Made by a program: the position numbers and the translations under genes. The notes under the pieces were generated by a model. That model did not search any database and was not told where the DNA came from. It saw nothing but the letters and a program-made list of their open reading frames with translations. From assembly GCF_002090095.1 (NCBI RefSeq), contig NZ_BBRJ01000003.1:310001-374000 (forward strand): a stretch of DNA of 64,000 nt, given 5' to 3'. The stretch comes from Demequina sp. NBRC 110053 (GTDB lineage: Bacteria; Actinomycetota; Actinomycetes; Actinomycetales; Demequinaceae). The stretch's first letter is position 1; each line of letters begins with the position of its first letter. This document shows positions 42,462 to 50,558 of the stretch, one piece after another.

Positions 42462-42468
42462 GGCAGGG

Positions 42469-42533
42469 AGTCTAGTGGCGGCGTGCGCACGGCCGATGCG
42501 CTGGCTGGGCTTGTCGGTGGTCGCGCCTACGGT
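42469..42533. promoter_or_regulatory. Divergent leaderless promoters of hisC and recQ
   Basis: TAGACT (42474-42469, minus) lies 7 nt before the hisC ATG, and TACGGT (42528-42533, plus) lies 7 nt before the recQ ATG. The 79-bp region between the two start codons also holds one GCCGATGC octamer (about 42493). Confidence 0.5.
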
Positions 42534-42540
42534 GGTGGGC

Positions 42541-44805
42541 ATGACTGGCGACTCCGCTGAATCTGACACCTCCGTGCTCGACCCCTCGAGCGCATCGGCG
42601 CTGTCCGATGTGAGCGGGCTGCGCGGCGGAGCCGAACTCAGAGCCGAGGGCGAGGCGGCGCTGCGCTCGCTCGTGGGTCGCGACGACGTCGCGCTGCGCG
42701 AGGACCAGTGGCGCGCGATCGAGGCGCTGGTCGCGCGCCGCGCGCGGGCGCTCGTGGTGCAGCGGACGGGATGGGGCAAGTCGGCCGTGTACTTCGTCGC
42801 GACGGCGCTGCTGCGCGCTCGCGGCGCGGGGCCGACGATCATCGTGTCGCCGCTGCTCGCGCTCATGCGCGACCAGATCGCCGCCGCCGCGCGCGCGGGG
42901 ATCCGTGCGGTGACCGTCAACTCTGCGAACGTCACCGAATGGGACCAGGTGCACGCCGCCATCGCGGCCGGCGAGGTGGACGTGCTGCTGTGCTCGCCCG
43001 AGCGGCTCAACAATCCGCAGTTCCGCGACGAGGTGCTGCCACGCCTCGCGCGCGACGCGGGCCTGGTCGTCATCGACGAGGCGCACTGCATCTCCGACTG
43101 GGGACACGACTTCCGGCCGGACTACCGGCGGATCCGCACCCTGCTCGCGGAGCTGCCCGACGGCATCCCGGTGCTCGCGACCACGGCGACCGCGAACTCC
43201 CGGGTGACGTCGGATGTCGCCGAACAGCTGGGAGTGCGGGGAGCCGACCTCGCCGCGCGCGAGGACGTGCTGGTGCTGCGCGGGGCCCTCGATCGCGAGT
43301 CGCTGCACCTGGGCGTGGTCCAGCTGCCGGATCCCGCGACGCGCGTGGCGTGGCTCGCCGCCGCGCTGCGCGACATCGATGGCTCGGGGATCGTCTACTG
43401 CCTCACCGTCTCCGCGGCCGAGGAGGTGGCGTCCCAGCTGCGCGAGGCAGGACTGGAGGTGGGTGCCTACACCGGCCGCACCGACCCCGCCGAGCGCGAG
43501 CAGCTCGAGGAGGACCTCAAGGGCAACCGCGTGAAGGCGCTGGTCGCGACGTCCGCCCTCGGCATGGGCTTCGACAAGCCCGACCTCGCGTTCGTCATCC
43601 ACGTGGGCGCGCCTTCCTCCCCCATCGCGTACTACCAGCAGGTGGGCCGTGCCGGCCGCGGCGTGGATCGCGCGCAGGTGGTGCTGCTGCCCGGGCCCGA
43701 GGACAAGGCGATCTGGGAGTGGTTCGGCTCGCAGGCCTTCCCGCCCGAGGACCAGGTGCGCGCCGCGCTGGCAGCGCTCGGGACGGCCTCGCCGGTGTCT
43801 GTTGCCGCGCTCGAGACGCAGGTCGACCTGCGCCGTGGCCGCCTCGAGTCGATGCTCAAGGTGCTCGACGTGGACGGCGCCGTGCGGCGCGTGCAGGGAG
43901 GGTGGCTCGCGACCGGCGAGCCGTGGGAGTACGACGCCGAGCGCTACGCGCGTGTGGCAGCCGCTCGCGAGGCAGAGCAGGACACGATGATCGCCTACGA
44001 GCGGCTCGAGACGTGCCGGATGGCGTTCCTGCGCACGGTTCTCGATGATCCCGACCTGTCGGACGGGTGGGAGTGCGGCCGCTGCGACAACTGCGGAGGG
44101 CTCGCTCTCCCCGATGCGCCGGACGCCGATGCCGTGGGGGCGGTGCGGGACGGGCTCGACAAGGTGGGCGTCGAGATCGTGGCGCGGCGGCAGTGGCCGA
44201 GCGGTCTGGACTCCCTGGGACTCGACCTGCGCGGGCGCATCCCGGCGGACGAGCAGGCCGCGACCGGGCGCGCCATCGCTCGGTTCGACGGCCTCGGCTG
44301 GTCGGGCGCGCTGCGCGACCTCTTCGAGGTGCGGACCGAGGACGGCGCCGTGGTCGACGGCGAGACACCGGTCCCGCTGCGTGGTGCCGCGGTGCGCGCG
44401 CTCGAGGATTGGGCCGACCTGTGGGGGCCGGGCGCCGGCGGCGGTCGCGCGCCGCGCGTCGACGGCGTAGTGGGGGTGCGGTCGGTGAAGCGGCCGCAGC
44501 TGTCCGGCCACCTCGGCCCAGGACTCGCGCGCTACCTGGGCGTGCCGTTCGTCGGCTGGATCGCGCCGCGTCCCGGAGCGGAGGAGCCGCAGCGACACGA
44601 CGTCAACTCCGCCCAGAGACTCGCGGGCGTCGTGCGGCGACTGACGCTCGAGCTCGACGGTGCTGCTCTGGCGGGGTTGAGCGGCCGCTCGGTGCTGCTG
44701 GTCGACGACTACACGGACTCCGGATGGACCCTGACGGTCGCGGCGCGTGAACTGCGCCGTGCGGGCGCAGCTGCCGTGCTGCCCTTCGTGCTGGGCATGC
44801 GTTGA
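42541..44805 (+). CDS. RecQ-family DNA helicase fused to a C-terminal phosphoribosyltransferase-like domain
   Basis: 754 residues. Helicase core: LREDQWRAIEALV (motif 0), RTGWGKSAVYF (I), SPLLALMRDQ, VIDEAHCISDWGHDF (II), TTATANSRV (III), YCLTVSAAEEVA, ATSALGMGFDKPD (V) and QQVGRAGRG (VI). The RecQ-C-terminal zinc site is visible (ETCRMAF, CGRCDNCGG). Residues ~600-754 contain VRSVKRPQLSGHLGPGLARYL (part) and the PRPP-binding motif VLLVDDYTDSGWTL, characteristic of type I phosphoribosyltransferases such as ComFC. The role of the extra domain in DNA repair is unknown. Leaderless promoter. Confidence 0.9.
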   Translation: MTGDSAESDTSVLDPSSASALSDVSGLRGGAELRAEGEAALRSLVGRDDVALREDQWRAIEALVARRARALVVQRTGWGKSAVYFVATALLRARGAGPTIIVSPLLALMRDQIAAAARAGIRAVTVNSANVTEWDQVHAAIAAGEVDVLLCSPERLNNPQFRDEVLPRLARDAGLVVIDEAHCISDWGHDFRPDYRRIRTLLAELPDGIPVLATTATANSRVTSDVAEQLGVRGADLAAREDVLVLRGALDRESLHLGVVQLPDPATRVAWLAAALRDIDGSGIVYCLTVSAAEEVASQLREAGLEVGAYTGRTDPAEREQLEEDLKGNRVKALVATSALGMGFDKPDLAFVIHVGAPSSPIAYYQQVGRAGRGVDRAQVVLLPGPEDKAIWEWFGSQAFPPEDQVRAALAALGTASPVSVAALETQVDLRRGRLESMLKVLDVDGAVRRVQGGWLATGEPWEYDAERYARVAAAREAEQDTMIAYERLETCRMAFLRTVLDDPDLSDGWECGRCDNCGGLALPDAPDADAVGAVRDGLDKVGVEIVARRQWPSGLDSLGLDLRGRIPADEQAATGRAIARFDGLGWSGALRDLFEVRTEDGAVVDGETPVPLRGAAVRALEDWADLWGPGAGGGRAPRVDGVVGVRSVKRPQLSGHLGPGLARYLGVPFVGWIAPRPGAEEPQRHDVNSAQRLAGVVRRLTLELDGAALAGLSGRSVLLVDDYTDSGWTLTVAARELRRAGAAAVLPFVLGMR

Positions 44806-44886
44806 CGCTCGAGCGGCACGAACGGCCGGGTTGCGCCGTGCGCGAAGCGGCTTGAAGCGCGACGGCCCACGTCCTTGGATGGAGCT

Positions 44887-45885
44887 GTGAGGATTCTCCT
44901 GCTCGGCGGCACGGCGTTCTTGGGCCGCGCGACCGCCCTCCACGCCCTGAGCCGCGGCCACGACGTGACCTGTGCGGCTCGCGGGTCCGCGCCCGCGCCG
45001 GACGGCTGCGCCTTCATTCCGATCGACCGCGACGAGGACGACGGCCTGGCGCCTGTCGCTGCCGACCGCTGGGACGCCGTCATCGACGTGTCCAGGAAGC
45101 CTCGTCACGTCGAGCGGGCCGTGCGCGATCTCGACACCGAGCACTGGGTGCTCGTCTCGACGGCAAGTGTGTACCCACGGTTCGACCGCCGCGAGCAACC
45201 GGAGACCGCCGCCACGGTCCCGCCCCTCGACGACCTCGATGACGAGGCCGACTATGGCCGCGCGAAGGTGACCTGCGAGCAGCTGGTGCGCGCGGCGCCC
45301 GCCACGTCCACGGTCATCCGTGCCGGACTGATCGGCGGGCCTGGCGATCTCAGCCGCCGCAGCGGCTACTACCCCTGGCGCTTCGCCCACCCCACCGGGG
45401 ACGACGTCATCGTGCCCGATGATCGCGAGCAGGCGACGGCACTCATCGACGTCGACGACCTCGCGGCATGGACCGTCCACGCAGCGGAGCAGCGGCTCGA
45501 CGGCATCTTCAACGCGACAGGAGAGACCACGACGCTCGCGGAGGTCGTCGAGCTGTCGGCGCAGGTCGCCGGCTCGCGCGCCGTGCCCCGGTGGGTGGAC
45601 TCGGATGCCCTGCGCGACGCCGGCGTGAGCCCGTGGAGCGGCGCGTGCTCGCTGCCGCTGTGGATCGACGACGGTGACATGCGGTGGTTCGCCACCCTCG
45701 ACACCCGGGCCGCCCGAGCCGCGGGCCTCACCACGCGCCCGCTGCGGGAGACGCTCGCTCGCGTGCTCGAGTTCGAGGAGGTGCAGTCTGACGAGCTCGC
45801 GGACCGGCCGCGCGCCGGGCTGTCGGACGACGACGAGCGGCGCGTGCGCCAGCACCTCGACGGAGCGGCGGCGCGCGACGACTGA
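44887..45885 (+). CDS. NAD-dependent epimerase/reductase-like protein
   Basis: 332 residues from GTG 44887. LLGGTAFLGRATALHALSRG is the dinucleotide fold; WVLVSTASVYP and DYGRAKVTCE supply the Ser and Y-x3-K of extended SDRs. The last ~60 residues (TLARVLEFEEVQSDELADRP and on) form the substrate cap region. Probably acts on a nucleotide sugar or isoflavone-like ketone, unresolved. GTG 44887 was chosen because the fold begins there; TTG 44875 is possible. Confidence 0.75.
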   Translation: MRILLLGGTAFLGRATALHALSRGHDVTCAARGSAPAPDGCAFIPIDRDEDDGLAPVAADRWDAVIDVSRKPRHVERAVRDLDTEHWVLVSTASVYPRFDRREQPETAATVPPLDDLDDEADYGRAKVTCEQLVRAAPATSTVIRAGLIGGPGDLSRRSGYYPWRFAHPTGDDVIVPDDREQATALIDVDDLAAWTVHAAEQRLDGIFNATGETTTLAEVVELSAQVAGSRAVPRWVDSDALRDAGVSPWSGACSLPLWIDDGDMRWFATLDTRAARAAGLTTRPLRETLARVLEFEEVQSDELADRPRAGLSDDDERRVRQHLDGAAARDD

Positions 45886-45907
45886 CCGCTGGCGGTCCGG
45901 ACGGCCG

Positions 45908-46099
45908 TCACGGCGAGGGGAGAGCGACCTCGTCCAGCACCACGACCCCGATCTCCCTCGCCTCGCAGAAGCCGCCGAACGAGCCGAAGTAGCTGCCGTC
46001 GCCGGCATTCCACTCGGAGAGTGCGTCCGCCTCGACGAGCGCGCCCGTGCCGGCGACGGCGTCACCGTCGGCCAACGCTTCGCCATCGATCACCGGCAT
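45908..46099 (-). CDS. Short ORF or gene remnant, unknown
   Basis: A 63-codon frame from ATG 46099 with about 90% GC in third positions, as in real genes here; contains YFGSFGGFCEAREIGVVVLDE. The coding bias continues upstream into VWPATTQNADGG with no start codon, so this may be the remaining 3' part of a longer secreted-protein gene. It lies between the epimerase (convergent) and hisD. Function unknown. Confidence 0.35.
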   Translation of the reverse strand: MPVIDGEALADGDAVAGTGALVEADALSEWNAGDGSYFGSFGGFCEAREIGVVVLDEVALPSP

Positions 46100-46187
46100 C
46101 GCCCCACCGTCCGCGTTCTGCGTAGTCGCGGGCCACACGGCCCAGCGCCCAGGCGCGGTCCGTGCTGGCCGTGCCCGAGCATCGGCA

Positions 46188-47501
46188 CTATCCCCGCAGC
46201 CGCTTGAGCCGGGCGCGAATGGCCTCGCCGTGAGCCGGAAGGTCCTCGGCGTTCGCGAGGGCGACGACCTTCTCCCCCACCTCGGCCAGCGCATCGGCGC
46301 TGTAGTGGATGGTCGAGACGGCCTTGAGGAAGCTCGTGGTGTTGAGGCCGCTCGCGAAGCGCGCTGTGCCGCCCGTGGGCAGCACGTGGTTGGAGCCGGC
46401 GAGGTAGTCGCCCAGCGGCACGGGGCTGTGCGGGCCGACGAAGATCGCGCCGGCGCTCGTGATGCGTTCGGCCACCGCGCTGGCGTCGCGGGTGTGGATC
46501 TCGAGATGCTCCGCGCCGTAGGCGTCCGCGACCTCGATGGACTGGTCGATGCTGCCCGTGAGGATGATGGCGCTCTGGCGGCCCGTGAGCGCCTCCTTGG
46601 TGCGCGCGAGGTGCTTGGTCTCGTCGCTGCGGCGGTGAAGGGCCTCCTCGACGCGGTCGGCGAGGTCCTCGTCGTCGGTGATCAGCACCGAGCCGGCCAT
46701 GGGGTCGTGCTCGGCCTGGCTGAGCAGGTCGGCGGCGATGAAGTCCGCGTCGGCCGTGCTGTCCGCGATGATCGCGATCTCCGTCGGGCCCGCCTCGGCG
46801 TCGATGCCGACCACGCCGTTGACCGCGCGCTTGGCGGCGGCGACGTAGACGTTGCCGGGGCCTGTGATGACGTCGACTGGGTCGCACAGTTCCTCGACGC
46901 CGTACGCGAGCATCCCGATCGCCTGCGCGCCGCCCACGGCGTAGACCTCGTCGATGCCGAGCAGCGCGCACGCGGCAAGGATGGTCGGGTGGGGCTCGCC
47001 GTCGAACGCCTTCTGCGGCGGCGTGGCGACGGCGATCGACTGCACGCCCGCCGCCTGCGCGGCCACCACGTTCATGACCACCGAGCTCGGGTAGACCGCG
47101 AGCCCGCCGGGGACGTACAGGCCCACACGGCCCACGGGGATCCAGCGCTGGCTGACGGTCGCGCCCGGGGCGACATCGACGCTCACCGGCGGCGGCACGG
47201 TGGCCTCGTGGAACGTGCGCACGCGGGCGATGGCCTCGCGGAGGGCGTCGAGAACCGCCGTGTCCTGCGTGTCGAGCGCGGACTCGATGCGACCGGCGGG
47301 CACGCGGAGGTGCTCGGGCGTCACGCCGTCGAACCGCTCGCCGTACTCGCGCAGCGCCGCCTCGCCCCTGGCCCGGACGTCGGCGAGGATGGGCTGGACG
47401 GTGGCCAGCGCATCGGCCACGTCGACGTCCGCGCGGGGCACGACGCCCAGCAGCTCACGGGTCGTGAGGTCGCGGTCGCGAAGGTCGATTCGGCTCAGCA
47501 C
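46188..47501 (-). CDS. hisD: Histidinol dehydrogenase
   Basis: 437 residues from GTG 47501. Zn-dependent bifunctional dehydrogenase: VGRVGLYVPGGLAVYPS, GGAQAIGMLAYGVE, GPGNVYVAAAKRAV, IDAEAGPTEI, LLSQAEHDP (catalytic Glu-His) and NHVLPTGGTARF are all in place. It makes L-histidine from histidinol with two NAD. A TAGGCT -10 box lies exactly 6 nt before the GTG. Unusually, hisD is separated from hisC by recQ and the epimerase gene on the other strand. Confidence 0.97.
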   Translation of the reverse strand: MLSRIDLRDRDLTTRELLGVVPRADVDVADALATVQPILADVRARGEAALREYGERFDGVTPEHLRVPAGRIESALDTQDTAVLDALREAIARVRTFHEATVPPPVSVDVAPGATVSQRWIPVGRVGLYVPGGLAVYPSSVVMNVVAAQAAGVQSIAVATPPQKAFDGEPHPTILAACALLGIDEVYAVGGAQAIGMLAYGVEELCDPVDVITGPGNVYVAAAKRAVNGVVGIDAEAGPTEIAIIADSTADADFIAADLLSQAEHDPMAGSVLITDDEDLADRVEEALHRRSDETKHLARTKEALTGRQSAIILTGSIDQSIEVADAYGAEHLEIHTRDASAVAERITSAGAIFVGPHSPVPLGDYLAGSNHVLPTGGTARFASGLNTTSFLKAVSTIHYSADALAEVGEKVVALANAEDLPAHGEAIRARLKRLRG

Positions 47502-47507
47502 ACGGTC

Positions 47508-47513
47508 AGCCTA
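47508..47513 (-). promoter_or_regulatory. -10 box of hisD (leaderless)
   Basis: TAGGCT on the minus strand, 6 nt before GTG 47501; the same hexamer occurs at the same place for yggT. Confidence 0.6.
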
Positions 47514-47561
47514 GCGCCGGGCGGGCGCCCCACAGACGCCGGACCGGCGGCGCACCATCGC

Positions 47562-48422
47562 TCATCCGAGAGCGGCGCGCAGACCGTCCTCGAGCGACGT
47601 GGTGGGCCTGCCCGCGAGCTCTGCCAGGTCCGAGCCGTACACGTCGAGCTCGCCGGCCGCGACCGCCTGATCTACCTCGACCGCGAACTCGGCGGCCGGC
47701 TGGGGGACGCCAGCGCCCAGCAGGGTCTCGAGGTGCTGCGCAGCATCGAGCCTGCGCACCACCACCTGCCTCTCGCCGATGCGCTCGAGCGCTTCCGCGA
47801 AGTCGCGCATGGTCCAGCCGATGTCGCCCGCGAGCTCGTAGGTCTCGCCCTCGTGGCTTGGCGTCGTCAGCACCGTCGCGGCGGCTGCGGCGAAGTCGCG
47901 CCGTGTCGCGGACGCGGTCCGTCCGTCGCCTGCGCTCGTGAGGAGCTCGCCGCTCGCGAGCGCCTGGCGCGCCTGGGCGACGTAGTTCTCGGTGTAGAAG
48001 CCGTTGCGGAGCAGCACGTGGGGCACGCCCGACGCCGTCAGATACTGCTCCGTCCCCACGTGCTCGGGCAGGACGGGATTGATCTGCGCCTCGGAGGCGC
48101 GCAGCACGGACGTGTACGCGATGAGGCCCACTCCCGCCTCGCGGGCCGCGTCGATCGCGTTGCTGTGCTGCTGCACGCGTCGCCCGATCTCGGATCCGGA
48201 GATGATCAGCACCTTCGCCACGCCCTCGAAGGCGGCGGCGAGGCTGGGCGGGTTGTCGTAGTTGCCCTGGCGAATGGACACGCCGCGCGCCGCCAGGCTC
48301 TCGATCTTGGTGGGGTCGCGCACCACGGCCACGATCTGGTTGGGGCGCACGCCACGGGCCAGGAGCTCATCGATCACCAACGGCCCGAGGTTGCCGGAGG
48401 CGGCGGTGATGGCGATGGACAT
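47562..48422 (-). CDS. NmrA/QOR2-like NAD(P)-binding quinone reductase
   Basis: 286 residues. ITAASGNLGPLVIDELL is the NADP motif; VPHVLLRNGFYTENY and RRDFAAAAATVLTTPSHEG are the YtfG/QOR2 (NmrA-like) signatures. These SDR-like enzymes reduce quinones or sense NADP(H). Start ATG 48422. Alone, on the minus strand, upstream of hisD. Confidence 0.88.
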   Translation of the reverse strand: MSIAITAASGNLGPLVIDELLARGVRPNQIVAVVRDPTKIESLAARGVSIRQGNYDNPPSLAAAFEGVAKVLIISGSEIGRRVQQHSNAIDAAREAGVGLIAYTSVLRASEAQINPVLPEHVGTEQYLTASGVPHVLLRNGFYTENYVAQARQALASGELLTSAGDGRTASATRRDFAAAAATVLTTPSHEGETYELAGDIGWTMRDFAEALERIGERQVVVRRLDAAQHLETLLGAGVPQPAAEFAVEVDQAVAAGELDVYGSDLAELAGRPTTSLEDGLRAALG

Positions 48423-48496
48423 GGCGGCTCCTTCAGCGGCTCTGCCAGCAACAACCGGGCGCCGGGAGAAGCCATTCCCGACGCGTGCTGCGGGCC

Positions 48497-49117
48497 TCAG
48501 TCGAGCCGACGGCGCATGATCACGCGCGGCTTCCCGCCGACCTTCGATGACGTGTCCATCGCCTTGGTGAAGCCGTGCCTGGCGAACAGCGCGGCAGAGC
48601 CCGCGTATGCGGACGCCACATCGATCCTGGCGCCGCCCGTGTCAGCGGGATAGCCCTCGATCACGGGCGCGCCCCGCTCACGTGCGAACGCGACGGCGCC
48701 CTCCAGGAGCTCGCCTGCCACTCCTTGCTTGCGATGCCCGGCGCGCACGACGAAGCACACCACCGACCACGCGGGCTCCTCGTCGACCTTCGGGATCACG
48801 CGCGAATGCACGAGCCGGTGATAGGCGGACCGTGGCGACACCGAGCACCAGCCGACCACCTCGCCGTCGCGGTAGCCCAGGACCCCCGGCGGGATCGCCT
48901 CGCCGCACAGCTCGCGCAGCAGCGCGGCGCGCGCCGCGGGAGGCTTGTCCTTGATGCGCGGATCCCCCGCGCTCACGCGCAGCGAGAGGCACCAGCACGA
49001 CGGCGTGTCCATGCTGCGGGGGCCGAGGATCGTCCGGACGTCCTCCCAGCGGTCAGGCGTCGCGGGAAGCACCTCGAGAGGCGTCGCCCGCGCGTCCTCG
49101 AGCGGCGTGGACCTCAC
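48497..49117 (-). CDS. GNAT family acetyltransferase
   Basis: 206 residues from GTG 49117 (GGGAGG 5 nt upstream). The acetyl-CoA loop appears as VVRAGHRKQGVAGELLEGAV, preceded by WSVVCFVV and followed by PVIEGYPAD and LFARHGF. N-terminal CWCLSLR with two Cys is typical of a subgroup of actinobacterial GNATs. Its start overlaps the stop of the DUF4260 gene (GTGA-type), so they are coupled. Substrate unknown. Confidence 0.85.
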   Translation of the reverse strand: MRSTPLEDARATPLEVLPATPDRWEDVRTILGPRSMDTPSCWCLSLRVSAGDPRIKDKPPAARAALLRELCGEAIPPGVLGYRDGEVVGWCSVSPRSAYHRLVHSRVIPKVDEEPAWSVVCFVVRAGHRKQGVAGELLEGAVAFARERGAPVIEGYPADTGGARIDVASAYAGSAALFARHGFTKAMDTSSKVGGKPRVIMRRRLD

Positions 49118-49494
49118 GGCGTCCTCCCATCCTTACGAGCGGACCCGATCCATCCCAGGTGCGTGTGCCGGAAGTCATCAGGCTCCTTGAGTCCGTACCC
49201 GATCGCCCGATCGACGGCGACGTGGAACGCCCACGCGAGCGCCACAAGTCCCGCCCAGCGCGCCTCGATGGCCAGTGCCGCGGCTCCCAGCAGCGCCGGA
49301 CCCCAGTACGAGTGCACGAGGTTGTAGACGAACGCGCCGATGCGCGGGCCGGCTAGGTACCCCAGCGCGGACAGGTCGAACGCGAGGAACAGCACCAGCA
49401 GCCACCACCAGGCATGGTCGAGCGCCACGGTCGCGACGATCACTGCGATCGCCACGGCCGCGTTCTCGACACGCTGCCACGAGCGGGTGCTCAT
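49114..49494 (-). CDS. DUF4260 family membrane protein
   Basis: 126 residues from ATG 49494. Helices WWWLLVLFLAFDLSALGY and LLGAAALAIEARWAGLVALAW (parts), with GPRIGAFVYNLVHSYWGPA and FHVAVDRAIGYGLK as the DUF4260 motifs. Unknown function; two His and acidic residues within the membrane may bind a cofactor. A TACCGT -10 box 7 nt upstream makes it leaderless. Overlaps the GNAT start by 4 bases. Confidence 0.85.
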   Translation of the reverse strand: MSTRSWQRVENAAVAIAVIVATVALDHAWWWLLVLFLAFDLSALGYLAGPRIGAFVYNLVHSYWGPALLGAAALAIEARWAGLVALAWAFHVAVDRAIGYGLKEPDDFRHTHLGWIGSARKDGRTP

Positions 49495-49501
49495 GTGGGC
49501 A

Positions 49502-49507
49502 ACGGTA
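49502..49507 (-). promoter_or_regulatory. -10 box of the DUF4260 gene (leaderless)
   Basis: TACCGT on the minus strand, 7 nt before ATG 49494. Confidence 0.45.
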
Positions 49508-49526
49508 GCGCTCGCACCCGCCTTGC

Positions 49527-49616
49527 TACAGTGGCGGCCATGCAGAGCCTGTGAGGATTCGCGCGGCGACGTCGCCGCGCTCGAGCGCACCGCACCCACC
49601 CACCGTCAGGACTGCC
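49527..49616 (+). promoter_or_regulatory. SDR promoter with 4-codon upstream ORF and palindrome
   Basis: TACAGT (49527-49532) is followed 7 nt later by ATGCAGAGCCTGTGA (49540-49554), a leaderless MQSL-stop frame. A perfect 20-base palindrome (GCGCGGCGAC and its complement, 49561-49580) lies between it and the SDR start. The palindrome could be a repressor operator or a hairpin controlling the SDR ribosome site. Confidence 0.45.
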
Positions 49617-50477
49617 ATGACCCACCTTCCCCTCGCCGGCCGCACCGCCCTCGTGACGGGCGTCTCCCGCCGCCGCGGCGTCGGCTTCGCCGTCGCCCGC
49701 CGCCTCCTGACCGACGGCGCGAGCGTCGCCATCCAGCACTACCAACCGCACGATCTCGACCAGCCGTGGGGCGGTGACGACGTAGACGCGCTCGTCGCCG
49801 AGCTGCGAGACGCGGCCGTGGGCGATGCGAGGTTCATGGACGTCGAGGCCGACTTGCGCGACGGCGCGGCCCCAGGCGAGCTCGTGCGCGTCGCCGTCGA
49901 GGCCCTCGGCGGCCTCGACCTGCTGGTGTGCAACCACGCCAAGAGCGGCAACGACGGCGCCATCCACGACATGACGGCGGAGCGCCTGAGCGCCTTCTGG
50001 GAGACCAACACCCGCTCCACGCTGCTGCTGACCCAGGCCTTCGCGGCGCTGCACGGCGGGGTCGCCGGAGGCGCTCGTCCGGGAGATGCAGCCCGAGGTG
50101 CCCCGCTGCCCGGGCCGGTCGGACATGTCATCTGGATGACGTCGGGTCAGCAGGACGGGCCGATGCGCGGGGAGGTCGCGTACGCGGCCTCCAAGGCCGC
50201 GCTCGCCGGCGTGACGGCGACGGTCGCGGCGGAGCTGCTCGAGCTCGGGATCGTGCTCAACACCGTCAACCCCGGCCCGGTCAACACCGGCTATCTCGAC
50301 TCGGACTCCACGGATCGCGACCTCGGGCCGCTCGACGAGTGGCGGGCACGCACCCCGTTCGGGCGGTTCGGCGAGCCCGCCGATCCCGCCCGGCTCATCG
50401 CGTGGCTCGTGTCCGAGGAGGGCTCGTGGGTGGCGGGTCAGGTGCTCAAGACGGACGGTGGGCTGAGCCTGTACTGA
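49617..50477 (+). CDS. SDR family oxidoreductase (FabG-like)
   Basis: 286 residues from ATG 49617 (AGGA 5 nt upstream). TGVSRRRGVGFAVARRL binds NAD(P); NHAKSGNDG is the NNAG-equivalent; YAASKAALAG supplies Tyr and Lys, and WMTSGQQDGPM the Ser region; GWLL-like WVAGQVLKTDGG ends the fold. The VSRRRGVGFAVAR start is typical of one actinobacterial SDR subgroup. Convergent with dnaE. Substrate unknown. Confidence 0.88.
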   Translation: MTHLPLAGRTALVTGVSRRRGVGFAVARRLLTDGASVAIQHYQPHDLDQPWGGDDVDALVAELRDAAVGDARFMDVEADLRDGAAPGELVRVAVEALGGLDLLVCNHAKSGNDGAIHDMTAERLSAFWETNTRSTLLLTQAFAALHGGVAGGARPGDAARGAPLPGPVGHVIWMTSGQQDGPMRGEVAYAASKAALAGVTATVAAELLELGIVLNTVNPGPVNTGYLDSDSTDRDLGPLDEWRARTPFGRFGEPADPARLIAWLVSEEGSWVAGQVLKTDGGLSLY

Positions 50478-50558
50478 GATCTCCTCGCAGCACGCGGCGA
50501 AGGGGCAGGACCGTCAGTGAGGTCCTCATAGGACGCTCAGGTGGGGTGTGAGGGGTAG

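Noticed and set aside
42472..46086. A 1204-codon open frame on the minus strand across recQ and the epimerase.
   Set aside because: It is the complement of highly GC3-biased real genes; no domain, start signal or ribosome site, and recQ motifs are on the other strand.
46047..48653. An 868-codon plus-strand frame opposite hisD and QOR2-like gene.
   Set aside because: Antisense to two clearly recognisable enzymes; its product is composition-biased with no domain.
49561..49580. The 20-base palindrome as a terminator for the DUF4260 gene.
   Set aside because: DUF4260 is transcribed away from it; it lies in the SDR leader.
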